A stretch of DNA of 7,517 bases from Bacteroidota bacterium (GCA_023392575.1 JAEVYV010000401.1:1-7517); one strand, 5' to 3'. Numbered from the stretch's first letter, positions 1 to 6,613 are shown. The notes: a model not told the origin generated them from the letters alone. A program made the numbers and translations.

Positions 1-785
1 GCCTTGTTTGGATGAATGCGTTTGTATTTATTGTTGATCACGTCTTTTTCAAACAGATCCACAATGCCGTCGCTGCACATTTCGGTGTGCATGCCCAGGT
101 CCTTGTGATGGGTGAGGGAACGCAACACGGCATCGGGAATGGAGCCAATACCCATTTGCAGGGTGCTGCGGTCTTCAATCAACGAAGCCACATACTCCCC
201 AATGCGCATTTCCTCGGCCCCCACCTTATCGCCAAACCGGGCTTCATATAAAGGTTCATCACAGTGTACCATGGCATAAAAACGGCTGCTGTGGATCAGA
301 CCATCGCCATGGGTACGCGGCACGTGGGGGTTCACTTGGGCAATCACATACTTGGCTGTGTTCACGGCCGACCGGGCAATATCCACCGAAAGACCCAGCG
401 AACAATACCCGTGGCTATCGGGAGGGGAAACCTGCACCAAAGCCACATCGATTGGAAGAATATTGCGGTTGAACAATTCCGGAATTTCACTCAGAAAAAC
501 CGGCACGTAATCAGCCCGGCCTTCACTCACGGCCCCGCGGATGGACGCTGAAACAAAAAGCGAATTGATGTGAAAACTGTTTGCGTACTCGGGCTTGTCC
601 ACATAAATATCACCGTAAATGCTGATGAACACCAGCTCCACATCCTTCAACCGGTAGGCATGGCCGGCCAGGGCCCGCAATAAGCACGTGGGGGTTTGGG
701 CACTGCCCTGTACAAACACCCGGTTGCCGGACTGAATAATGCTCAACGCTTCTTCTGGCGTTTTATAAACAATAGGAATTTTCAT
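1..785 (-). CDS. Acetyl-CoA hydrolase/transferase family protein (4-hydroxybutyrate CoA-transferase-like), 3' end cut by window
   Basis: The minus strand is open from an ATG at 785 to the window edge, giving 261 N-terminal residues of a protein that is usually about 430 long. It begins MKIPIVYKTPEEAL. The family signature QMGIGSIPDAV lies at about residues 210-220, followed by GMHTEMCSDGIVDL at 231-244. By analogy with 4-hydroxybutyrate CoA-transferase, Glu235 in HTEM is the expected catalytic glutamate that forms the glutamyl-CoA thioester. Such enzymes move CoA between acetyl-CoA and short-chain acids, or hydrolyse acetyl-CoA, in the cytoplasm; the substrate cannot be read from sequence. 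The C-terminal part is missing only because the window ends. The gene diverges from the FUSC-family gene across a 127-bp spacer. A weak TAnnTTTG-like box (minus strand TCTATTTG, 794-801) lies very close to the start. Family assignment is firm, substrate is not. Confidence 0.9.
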   Translation of the reverse strand, partial: MKIPIVYKTPEEALSIIQSGNRVFVQGSAQTPTCLLRALAGHAYRLKDVELVFISIYGDIYVDKPEYANSFHINSLFVSASIRGAVSEGRADYVPVFLSEIPELFNRNILPIDVALVQVSPPDSHGYCSLGLSVDIARSAVNTAKYVIAQVNPHVPRTHGDGLIHSSRFYAMVHCDEPLYEARFGDKVGAEEMRIGEYVASLIEDRSTLQMGIGSIPDAVLRSLTHHKDLGMHTEMCSDGIVDLFEKDVINNKYKRIHPNK

Positions 786-912
786 AAGTGGTGCAAATAG
801 ACTGAAAATAAAAATTTAATCGGCTGACCTATGTTATGCCTTTGTCTAATTATGGTCAACTTTGCAGGCACAGGTTTGGCAGAGACAGAAAGATTGTTTA
901 AAATTCAGATGC

Positions 913-3048
913 ATGCAGCACAGAGTAAAAGAACTTCAATATTTTTTTTACAGTCAGGCTTTTGCCGATGGTTTGCGCACCACCCTGTCCATCTTGTTGC
1001 CCACCCTGATTTTAAGCCAGTACAATTTACTGAATGCCGGGCTAATCATTTCCCAGGGAGCCCTTTGCGTAAGCCTGACCGATGCGCCGGGCCCCATCAT
1101 CCACAAACGCAACGGCATGCTGTTCGCTGCCTTTTTTGTTTTTTTAACCACGCTGCTAACATCGCTTGCCCGTGTAAACATATACACCATGGGGCTGGAG
1201 GTTTTTCTGGCCTGCTTTTTCTTTTCCATGTTCAATGTGTACGGCACCCGGGCCGCCGCCGTTGGAAATGCCGCCATTCTGGCGATGATTTTGACCATGG
1301 ACAAGGTGCTGCCTCAGCCGCAGATCCTTTCCAACAGCGTTCTGGTTCTCATGGGAGGGTTTTGGTATTTATTTATCAGTCTTTTGTTTTATCAGATGCA
1401 GCCGTATCGCCCCTCCCAACGCATATTGGGGGAATGCATCCGGCAGATCGCGGGGTTTCTTTCCGTCAAGGCCGATCTGTACGACCCCCACACCGATCTG
1501 GCCGACAATTACAACAAACTGGTTTCCCAGCAAATTCTGGTGAACGAAAAACAGGACGGTGTTCGGGAAATACTTTTTAAAACCCGGCAAATTGTAAACG
1601 AATCAACCACTACAGGACGGAAACTGGTGCTCACTTTTGTGGAAACCGTAGACCTTTTTGAAGACATCACGGCCACTTATTACGACTACGCTTCTTTGCG
1701 CAAACGCTATGAGCACACCGGCGTACTGGAACAGATATCGCACTTTATAAAAGATGTGGCCTTTGAGCTGGATCAAATGGGGGTGGCCATACAAATGAAC
1801 ACCCAGTACCGGCCACGTTTTGATTTTGAAAGCCGCCTGGTGCAACTAAAAGAAACAATTGACAGGGCCAATCCCGGAGCGGGGGAAAGCAATCTGGTAT
1901 TGAAAAAGATTCTGGTCAACATCCGCAAGCTGGTACAAAGGGTAACCGAAATCCGCAATTATTTTGAAAAGGAAACGGGAACCGGCCGGGCCAAACCAAC
2001 ACTGGACCATTCCCGCTTTGTAACGCACCAGCCCCTGGACCCCAAGATCCTTTGGGATAATATTTCGCTTCAGTCGTCCGTGTTCAAACACGCCATGAGG
2101 GTTGCCATTGCCGCCATTGTAGGTTATATGGTGGTGCACCTGCTGGCTTATGGCCACCACAGTTACTGGGTGCTGATGACCATTGTCTTCATGTTAAAAC
2201 CAGCTTTCAGCCTGACCAAAAAGCGAAATCTGGAACGCATTGTGGGCACCTTTATCGGCGGAGGCCTTGGGATTTTCATCCTTTTATCCATACCCAACAA
2301 ACAGGTGCTGATTGCCTTGATGATGGTGTTTATGCTGGCCAACTATTCCCTTGTCCGGATCAATTACCTGGGTATGGTCATCAGCCTGACGCCTTATGTG
2401 CTGATCCTTTTTAGTTTGCTGGGCCTGAGTGTGCTGGATGTGGCCAAGGAAAGGATTTTTGACACCGTTTTGGGCTGTACCATTGCCTTTAGCGCCGGTT
2501 ATTTTTTATTCCCTACCTGGGAGTCGGAACAACTGGAAGCCTATTTGCGAAAAATGCTGAAAGCAAACCGAGAGTATTTAAAGAAGATCGGGGAAGGCCT
2601 GAGCGGAAAGACAATCAACTTGCTTGAATACAAACTGGTGCGCAAGGAAGTATATGTGGCTTCGGCCAACTTGTCTGCTGCTTTCCAGCGGATGTTATCC
2701 GAACCAAAAAGCAAGCAAAAAAACAGCAAGCAATTGCACCAGTTTGTGGTGCTCAACCACATTCTCTTTTCCAATATTGCCACCGTGGTTACCTCTTTGC
2801 TTAACAAAGAACCCCGGCGGCACCCGCAGCCGCTGATGCAATCGGCCCGCAGGGCCATTGCGCTGCTGCAACAAACGATTGTAAAACTGGGCGGCGAAAA
2901 AGCTGTGGGAAAAGAAAGTCCTTTGGAAAGCCCCAACCCTCCGGAGCTAATGAATGCAGACGACCAGCTGATCAAGGACCAACTGGACTTCATTCAACGG
3001 GTGGTGGTTGATCTGGATAAAACCACCACTACTTTTATTTCTGAATAA
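913..3048 (+). CDS. FUSC/YccS-like inner membrane protein
   Basis: This 711-residue protein has the two-bundle layout of YccS/FUSC-family membrane proteins. Hydrophobic segments fill residues 17-165, a soluble helical region spans about 166-394, a second membrane bundle lies at about 395-536, and a charged C-terminal region follows. The second bundle holds the family hallmark: YWVLMTIVFMLKP from residue 418, then KRNLERIVGTFIGGG from residue 437. Relatives include aromatic acid efflux AaeB-like proteins and YccS, most with unknown substrates, so export of small organic acids is only a possibility. The frame is open from a TTG at 862, but 913 is the first in-frame ATG and begins MQHRVKELQYFFYSQAF, which suits the family. 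A TAnnTTTG-like box, CAACTTTG at 857-864, would place the transcript start after 862 and supports the 913 start, although no clear -33 element is visible. The 3' end overlaps convergent aroQ by 14 bp. Confidence 0.88.
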   Translation: MQHRVKELQYFFYSQAFADGLRTTLSILLPTLILSQYNLLNAGLIISQGALCVSLTDAPGPIIHKRNGMLFAAFFVFLTTLLTSLARVNIYTMGLEVFLACFFFSMFNVYGTRAAAVGNAAILAMILTMDKVLPQPQILSNSVLVLMGGFWYLFISLLFYQMQPYRPSQRILGECIRQIAGFLSVKADLYDPHTDLADNYNKLVSQQILVNEKQDGVREILFKTRQIVNESTTTGRKLVLTFVETVDLFEDITATYYDYASLRKRYEHTGVLEQISHFIKDVAFELDQMGVAIQMNTQYRPRFDFESRLVQLKETIDRANPGAGESNLVLKKILVNIRKLVQRVTEIRNYFEKETGTGRAKPTLDHSRFVTHQPLDPKILWDNISLQSSVFKHAMRVAIAAIVGYMVVHLLAYGHHSYWVLMTIVFMLKPAFSLTKKRNLERIVGTFIGGGLGIFILLSIPNKQVLIALMMVFMLANYSLVRINYLGMVISLTPYVLILFSLLGLSVLDVAKERIFDTVLGCTIAFSAGYFLFPTWESEQLEAYLRKMLKANREYLKKIGEGLSGKTINLLEYKLVRKEVYVASANLSAAFQRMLSEPKSKQKNSKQLHQFVVLNHILFSNIATVVTSLLNKEPRRHPQPLMQSARRAIALLQQTIVKLGGEKAVGKESPLESPNPPELMNADDQLIKDQLDFIQRVVVDLDKTTTTFISE
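3001..3040 (+). terminator. Terminator-like hairpin inside the 3' end of the FUSC gene
   Basis: GTGGTGGTT (3001-3009) and AACCACCAC (3021-3029) form a perfect 9-bp inverted repeat with an 11-nt loop. On the plus strand it is followed by the T-rich run TACTTTTATTT. It lies before the stop codon at 3046-3048, encoding part of VVVDLDKTTTT. On the minus strand it starts 5 nt after the aroQ stop but has no T tract there. It may serve as a 3'-end structure for one or both convergent genes, or may simply be a product of Val/Thr codon runs. Confidence 0.4.
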
Positions 3049-3454
3049 ACCACCGCAGGGCCAGCTCATAGCCCTTGAGCCCCAACCCGAAAATGCTGCC
3101 CACAGATTTGGCCGAAACATGGGACAGCTTGCGAAATTCTTCCCTTGCATGCACGTTGGAGATGTGCACTTCAATAACCGGAGCTTTTATGGAGGCAACG
3201 GCATCGCCAATGGCAACAGACGTATGTGTATAGCCGCCGGGGTTGAGGATGATGCCGTCATGGTCAAATCCCACCCGTTGAAGTTCGTTGATCAACTCGC
3301 CTTCTACATTGCTTTGAAAATAGCTGAACTGAATTTGCGGATACGCGGCTTTGAGTTCGTCCAGGTAAGCATCAAAGGATTGGTTTCCGTAAACGGAGGG
3401 CTCTCTTTTGCCCAGCAGGTTTAAATTGGGCCCGTTGATGATGGCTATACGCAT
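3035..3454 (-). CDS. aroQ: 3-dehydroquinate dehydratase, type II
   Basis: This 139-residue protein is a cytoplasmic type II dehydroquinase, which removes water from 3-dehydroquinate to give 3-dehydroshikimate in the shikimate pathway. Family motifs run in order: GPNLNLLGKREPSVYG at 8-23, FQSNVEGELI at 46-55, LNPGGYTHTSVAIGDA at 70-85, EVHISN at 95-100 and a C-terminal GLGLKGYELAL. Matched to the Mycobacterium tuberculosis enzyme, the active-site set is complete: Arg17, Tyr22 (the base), Asn71, His77, His97 (the acid), Arg104 and Arg108. The ATG at 3454 is chosen because the protein then starts MRIAIINGPN, the normal N-terminus. An upstream in-frame ATG at 3526 would add 24 unrelated residues read through the carA terminator. 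The stop overlaps the convergent FUSC gene by 14 bp. Length and motifs are typical. Confidence 0.97.
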   Translation of the reverse strand: MRIAIINGPNLNLLGKREPSVYGNQSFDAYLDELKAAYPQIQFSYFQSNVEGELINELQRVGFDHDGIILNPGGYTHTSVAIGDAVASIKAPVIEVHISNVHAREEFRKLSHVSAKSVGSIFGLGLKGYELALRWFIQK

Positions 3455-3459
3455 AAAGC

Positions 3460-3467
3460 CAAAAGTA
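3460..3467 (-). promoter_or_regulatory. Candidate Bacteroidota -7 promoter box for aroQ
   Basis: The minus strand reads TACTTTTG, an exact match to the Bacteroidota -7 consensus TAnnTTTG, ending 5 nt before the aroQ ATG at 3454. Initiation from it would give a very short leader or a leaderless mRNA. No matching TTTG -33 element is visible, because that position falls in the T tract of the carA terminator. The match could be chance in T-rich sequence. Confidence 0.35.
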
Positions 3468-3480
3468 AAAACTAAAAAGT

Positions 3481-3514
3481 AAAAAAGGCGAGCACCCTGA
3501 TAATGCCCGCCTTT
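3481..3514 (-). terminator. Rho-independent terminator downstream of carA
   Basis: On the minus strand AAAGGCGGGC (3514-3505) pairs with GCTCGCCTTT (3493-3484) as a 10-bp stem including one G-U pair, with an 11-nt loop. It is followed by a long T-rich stretch (TTTACTTTTTAGTTTTTAC). It starts about 20 nt after the carA stop. On the plus strand the G-U becomes an A-C mismatch, so the structure fits minus-strand transcription. It separates carA from aroQ. Confidence 0.85.
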
Positions 3515-3534
3515 AGAATTTTTCATTTTGACTT

Positions 3535-4626
3535 TTAGTTCTTCATCATTGCTATAAATTCATCAAAAAGATACCGGCTGTCGTGCGGCCCCGGAGTACT
3601 TTCGGGGTGGTACTGAACCGAAAATACGGGCTTGCCCTTGAGGCGGATCCCTTCAATGGATTGGTCATTGAGGTTCACATGCGTTATCTCGATCTGGTTG
3701 GCCTTTTTCACGGTTTCCGGATCCACGCCAAAGCCATGGTTTTGCGTGGTGATCTCACACCGGCCAGTCACCAGGTTTTTCACCGGGTGATTCATGCCCC
3801 TGTGTCCGTGGTGCATTTTAAAAGTAGGGATGCCATTGGCCAAAGCCAGCAGTTGGTGGCCCAAGCAAATACCAAAAGTGGGTTTATCTTCCTGCAAAAT
3901 ATTTTTCACCGTGCCAACGGCATACTCCATGGCGGCAGGATCGCCGGGACCGTTGGAGATAAAATAACCAGATGGGTTAAAGGCCTTTAACTCTTCTATG
4001 GAAGTTTTGGCCGGAAATACTTTTACATGGGCGCCCCGTTCTACCATGCAGTTCAGGATGTTTCTTTTGGTTCCGTAATCCAGAACCGCAATTTTTATGG
4101 GAGAAGCCGGATCGCCCAGTTCGTAGGGCACCTGGGTGCTGACAACAGAGGCCAGTTCCAGCCCCGACATATCGGGCACTTCTTTTAATTTATCTTTTAA
4201 CACCGCTGCGTCCAAAATTTCAGAGGAGATCAGGCAGTTCATGGCGCCTTTGCTGCGGATGTGCGTCACCAGGGCCCGGGTGTCCACGCCTTCAATGGCC
4301 ACAATGTTTTGGGCCTTCAGGTATTCATCCAGGGACATTTGTGCTTTGCGGCGGGAAAACAGTTCTTCCAGGTTTCGGCCGATCAGCCCTTTTATTTTGA
4401 CACTATCGCTTTCCACATCAAATTCCGCCACGCCGTAATTACCAATATGCACCGTGTTCATGATCAGCACCTGGCCGTAATAGCTCGGGTCGGTAAATAC
4501 TTCCTGGTAGCCGGTCATGCCGGTATTGAAGCAAATTTCGCCACCGGTGGTACCAATGGCCCCAAATGCCTTGCCATAGCAGGTGGTACCATCTTCTAAA
4601 ACTAAAATCGCTTGTCGTTGTTCCAT
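3535..4626 (-). CDS. carA: Carbamoyl-phosphate synthase small (glutaminase) subunit
   Basis: The 363-residue product releases ammonia from glutamine and channels it to the large subunit CarB to make carbamoyl phosphate for pyrimidine and arginine synthesis. The N-terminal CarA domain covers about residues 1-150 (LVLEDGT at 8-14, FNTGMTGYQE at 33-42, DPSYYGQ at 46-52, VDTRAL at 114-119). The class I glutamine amidotransferase domain follows. Its ISNGPGDP lies at 223-230, nucleophile Cys254 in FGICLGHQL, and His340 and Glu342 in QYHPESTPGPHD, so the catalytic triad is intact. The ATG at 4626 gives MEQRQAILVLEDGT, close to other CarA N-termini; the open frame reaches a TTG at 4650 that is less likely. 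carB is not in the window. carA sits between the rplQ terminator and its own terminator, so it is probably a separate unit. A weak TTTCTTTG box (minus, 4648-4655) is a possible promoter. Confidence 0.97.
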   Translation of the reverse strand: MEQRQAILVLEDGTTCYGKAFGAIGTTGGEICFNTGMTGYQEVFTDPSYYGQVLIMNTVHIGNYGVAEFDVESDSVKIKGLIGRNLEELFSRRKAQMSLDEYLKAQNIVAIEGVDTRALVTHIRSKGAMNCLISSEILDAAVLKDKLKEVPDMSGLELASVVSTQVPYELGDPASPIKIAVLDYGTKRNILNCMVERGAHVKVFPAKTSIEELKAFNPSGYFISNGPGDPAAMEYAVGTVKNILQEDKPTFGICLGHQLLALANGIPTFKMHHGHRGMNHPVKNLVTGRCEITTQNHGFGVDPETVKKANQIEITHVNLNDQSIEGIRLKGKPVFSVQYHPESTPGPHDSRYLFDEFIAMMKN

Positions 4627-4722
4627 GTTGTTGTAAAAGAAATTATGCAAAGAAAAATATTCAAATAATTAATCTACGTTAAACTTTCCCACATCAGTGA
4701 TTTGCCGCTTCCAGCAGCTCAT

Positions 4723-4756
4723 AAAAAAAGCATCCGTCAAATGGCGGATGCTTTTT
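4723..4756 (-). terminator. Rho-independent terminator of the rpsK-rpsD-rpoA-rplQ operon
   Basis: A perfect 12-bp stem is formed by AAAAAGCATCCG (4725-4736) and CGGATGCTTTTT (4745-4756) around an 8-nt loop. On the minus strand the hairpin ends in seven Ts and starts about 20 nt after the rplQ stop. It is the likely end of the alpha operon. It also has five Ts on the plus strand, but no plus-strand gene needs it. Confidence 0.92.
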
Positions 4757-4775
4757 CATATAAAACATGCAATCA

Positions 4776-5297
4776 TTAGCTTGCTTGTTCTTCGTTTGAT
4801 TCGGTTTGAGCTTCGGCAGCAGGAGCAGCGGCTTCTTCAGCTTTGGCTTCTGTTGCTGTGGCTTTCTTTTTGGCTCCACCGGCACGACGGGTTCTTTTTG
4901 CACCTTCTTTCTTCTCGGTTTTGCCTTTGCCGTAGATCTCGTTAAAGTCAACCAGCTCGATCATGGCCAATTCGGCGTTATCGCCAGGGCGGGTACCCAA
5001 TTTGATGATCCGGGTATAACCACCGGGACGGCCGGCTACTTTTTCGCTGATGGTGGTAAACAACTCCGTAACGGCAGCCTTGTCCTGCAAATAGCTGAAC
5101 ACCACACGACGCTGGTGGGTTTCGTTCTTTTTGCTTTTGGTGATCAGGGGCTCTACATACCCACGCAGTGCTTTTGCTTTGGCCAGAGTTGTAACGATAC
5201 GCTTGTACTGGATAAGCTGACAAGCCAAGTTGCTTAACAACGCTTCGCGGTGCTCTTTTTTACGACCGAGGTTGTTGATTTTGTCTCCGTGACGCAT
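4776..5297 (-). CDS. rplQ: 50S ribosomal protein L17
   Basis: The 173-residue protein is L17 of the large ribosomal subunit. The core, residues 1 to about 122, starts MRHGDKINNLGRKKEHREAL and includes LIQYKRIVTTLAKAKALRGY and VEPLITKSKK, then GGYTRIIKLGTRPGDNAEL and IELVDF near its end. The start at 5297 matches L17 N-termini; an in-frame TTG at 5324 would add nine residues and is rejected. The chain is longer than the 127 residues of E. coli L17 because of a low-complexity tail from about residue 124. That tail is first Lys/Arg-rich and then Ala/Glu-rich, as I recall for Bacteroidota L17. It is the last gene before the operon terminator. The 5' side of the start is packed with overlapping inverted repeats (5299-5356) that may affect translation. 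Confidence 0.97.
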   Translation of the reverse strand: MRHGDKINNLGRKKEHREALLSNLACQLIQYKRIVTTLAKAKALRGYVEPLITKSKKNETHQRRVVFSYLQDKAAVTELFTTISEKVAGRPGGYTRIIKLGTRPGDNAELAMIELVDFNEIYGKGKTEKKEGAKRTRRAGGAKKKATATEAKAEEAAAPAAEAQTESNEEQAS

Positions 5298-5298
5298 G

Positions 5299-5356
5299 AC
5301 ATTTTCAATTTGAAAATTTGACAATTTGAAAATGTGACAATGATTGTCTCATTTTC
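5299..5356 (-). repeat. Tandem and inverted repeats directly upstream of rplQ
   Basis: Two 16-bp units, CAATTTGAAAATTTGA (5306-5321) and CAATTTGAAAATGTGA (5322-5337), repeat head to tail with one difference. GAAAATGTGACAAT (5328-5341) and ATTGTCTCATTTTC (5343-5356) make a 29-bp dyad matching at 13 of 14 positions. ACATTTTCAA (5299-5308) pairs perfectly with TTGAAAATGT (5326-5335), and TTTTCAA/TTGAAAA (5302-5316) is a third dyad. The stems overlap, so they exclude one another in the transcript. The last one ends one nucleotide before the rplQ start codon. Confidence 0.8.
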
Positions 5357-5473
5357 TCCTCACCAAACCTTAGTGATTAAATATTTCGAATGCACCGTGT
5401 CAAGGAATAGCATTCTACTGTTTCTGTTATGATGATCTGATCTGAAACGGCTTTCATTGGCACATTTTCAAAT
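5324..5473. repeat. rpoA-rplQ spacer bounded by 13-bp inverted repeats
   Basis: ATTTGAAAATGTG at 5324-5336 is repeated exactly in inverted orientation as CACATTTTCAAAT at 5461-5473, giving a 150-bp unit that fills most of the rpoA-rplQ spacer. The interior (5357-5460) is non-coding and holds a 6-bp inverted repeat GAATGC/GCATTC (5388-5393/5410-5415). The unit resembles a small dispersed intergenic repeat. Whether other copies exist cannot be told from this window. Confidence 0.5.
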
Positions 5474-5488
5474 CGTCACATTGTTTAA

Positions 5489-6490
5489 TTAATAATCGTC
5501 TTTATCAATTCCCAGTTTGCCCAGGTCCATTCCGAAATGCAGGCCTCTTTCGTTCAACACCTGCTCGATCTCGGAAAGCGACTTCTGACCAAAGTTGCGG
5601 AACTTCATCAGGTCTTCCTGCTCATACTGCACCAGCTCGCTCAAAGAATTGATCTTGGCGGCCTTCAGGCAGTTGAAGGCACGTACGGAAAGATCCAGGT
5701 CTTCCAACGGCGTCTTCAACACCTTGCGCAGTTGCAGGGTTTGTTCGTCAACGATGTCTTCTTTCTTCTCTTCCTTGTTGTCGAAAGTAATGTTCTCGTC
5801 CGTAATGATCATCAGGTGCTGAATCAAAATACGGCTGGCTTGTTTTACCGCTTCTTCCGGGTGAATGGTGCCATCGGTAACAACTTCCATGATCAATTTT
5901 TCGTAGTCGGTGCGTTGCTCCACACGGGTGTTCTCAATGCTGTATTTTACATTTTTGATCGGCGTGTAGATGGCATCAACCGGAATATAGCCCATGGGGG
6001 CGTCCTTGGGTTTGTTCTCCTCGGCCGGCACATAACCACGGCCCTTGCCGATGGTGATTTCGATCTCCAGCTTGGAAGAATTATCCAAAGTACAGATCAG
6101 CAACTCAGGATTCATGATCTGGAACGACTGGGTTCCCTCTGCCAGCATGCCGGCAGTAAGTTCTGTTCTGTTTTTTATGGAAAGAGTGATCTTTTCATTT
6201 TGAACATCGTGGTCAACGATTTTTTTCAAACGAACCTGCTTCAGGTTCAGAATGATCTCTACCACGTCTTCAGAAACACCTTTGATGGTAGCGAATTCGT
6301 GATCTACGCCTTCAATGCGCACGCCAATGATGGCATAGCCTTCCAAAGAGCTTAGCAACACGCGGCGCAAAGCGTTTCCGATGGTTACCCCATAACCGGG
6401 CTCCAGCGGACGGAATTCGAATTGGGCTTCGAAATCGGTAACTTTTTGAAGAACGATTTTATCGGGCTTCTGAAAATTTAAAATTGCCAT
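5489..6490 (-). CDS. rpoA: DNA-directed RNA polymerase subunit alpha
   Basis: The 333-residue alpha subunit dimerises to start assembly of RNA polymerase and contacts promoter DNA and activators. The N-terminal domain, residues 1 to about 232, contains RPLEPGYGVTIGNALRRVLL at 27-46 (dimerisation and beta contact) and GKGRGYVPAEEN at 148-159. A charged linker (about 237-250, Glu/Lys/Asp-rich) leads to the C-terminal domain at about 255-322. That domain has LDLSVRAFNCLK at 265-276; Arg270 and Asn273 match E. coli Arg265 and Asn268, which bind UP-element DNA. NFGQKSLSEI (299-308) is the second helix-hairpin-helix motif. The ATG at 6490 gives a normal N-terminus, preceded by an A-rich leader without Shine-Dalgarno. 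It lies between rpsD and rplQ, the conserved alpha-operon order. Length is typical and nothing is missing. Confidence 0.99.
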   Translation of the reverse strand: MAILNFQKPDKIVLQKVTDFEAQFEFRPLEPGYGVTIGNALRRVLLSSLEGYAIIGVRIEGVDHEFATIKGVSEDVVEIILNLKQVRLKKIVDHDVQNEKITLSIKNRTELTAGMLAEGTQSFQIMNPELLICTLDNSSKLEIEITIGKGRGYVPAEENKPKDAPMGYIPVDAIYTPIKNVKYSIENTRVEQRTDYEKLIMEVVTDGTIHPEEAVKQASRILIQHLMIITDENITFDNKEEKKEDIVDEQTLQLRKVLKTPLEDLDLSVRAFNCLKAAKINSLSELVQYEQEDLMKFRNFGQKSLSEIEQVLNERGLHFGMDLGKLGIDKDDY

Positions 6491-6573
6491 TTTTCTAATT
6501 TTCGGTTTATATCTTTTTCATCCGGAAAGGAATCAAAAGAAGATTTAAAGGTTTGTTGCTGGTAAAACGTCAA

Positions 6574-6613
6574 ACGTGATCGGAGAAACAGTTTGTCGTT
6601 TCCCTTCTCACGT
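6574..6613 (-). other. Intercistronic hairpin between rpsD and rpoA
   Basis: ACGTGA (6574-6579) and TCACGT (6608-6613) form an outer 6-bp stem. Inside it GG-A-GAAAC (6582-6589) pairs with GTTTCCC (6598-6604) with one bulged base and an 8-nt loop. The structure begins 7 nt after the rpsD stop and lacks a T tract, so it is not an intrinsic terminator. It may mark an mRNA processing or stability element. The call rests on complementarity only. Confidence 0.4.

Noticed and set aside
841..864. TTTG (841-844) as the -33 partner of the CAACTTTG box
   Set aside because: The gap is only 12 bp, while the Bacteroidota consensus needs about 19-21 bp, so no complete promoter can be claimed.
862..912. N-terminal extension of the FUSC protein from a TTG at 862
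   Set aside because: It adds 17 residues unlike the family N-terminus and would begin inside a candidate promoter box. The ATG at 913 is the first in-frame ATG and gives a typical start.
3455..3526. Longer aroQ frame beginning at an ATG at 3526
   Set aside because: The added 24 residues are translated from the carA terminator hairpin and its T tract and have no counterpart in type II dehydroquinases.
4627..4650. TTG start for carA at 4650
   Set aside because: The ATG at 4626 gives an N-terminus that aligns with other CarA proteins, and the eight extra residues are not family-like.
5306..5337. Two 16-bp tandem units considered as a CRISPR remnant
   Set aside because: The units are adjacent without spacers, too short and low in complexity, and no cas gene is near. 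They belong to an intergenic repeat.
5375..5403. Sigma70-like TTGACA-17-TTAATC on the minus strand before rplQ
   Set aside because: The -10 half is poor, and the Bacteroidota primary sigma factor uses a different consensus (TTTG / TAnnTTTG). Its match is most likely chance.
5537..6355. 272-codon open frame on the plus strand across rpoA
   Set aside because: It lies wholly antisense to an unmistakable rpoA, shows no recognisable protein features and is a codon-bias shadow. The same applies to the open frames antisense to carA, rplQ, rpsD and the FUSC gene.
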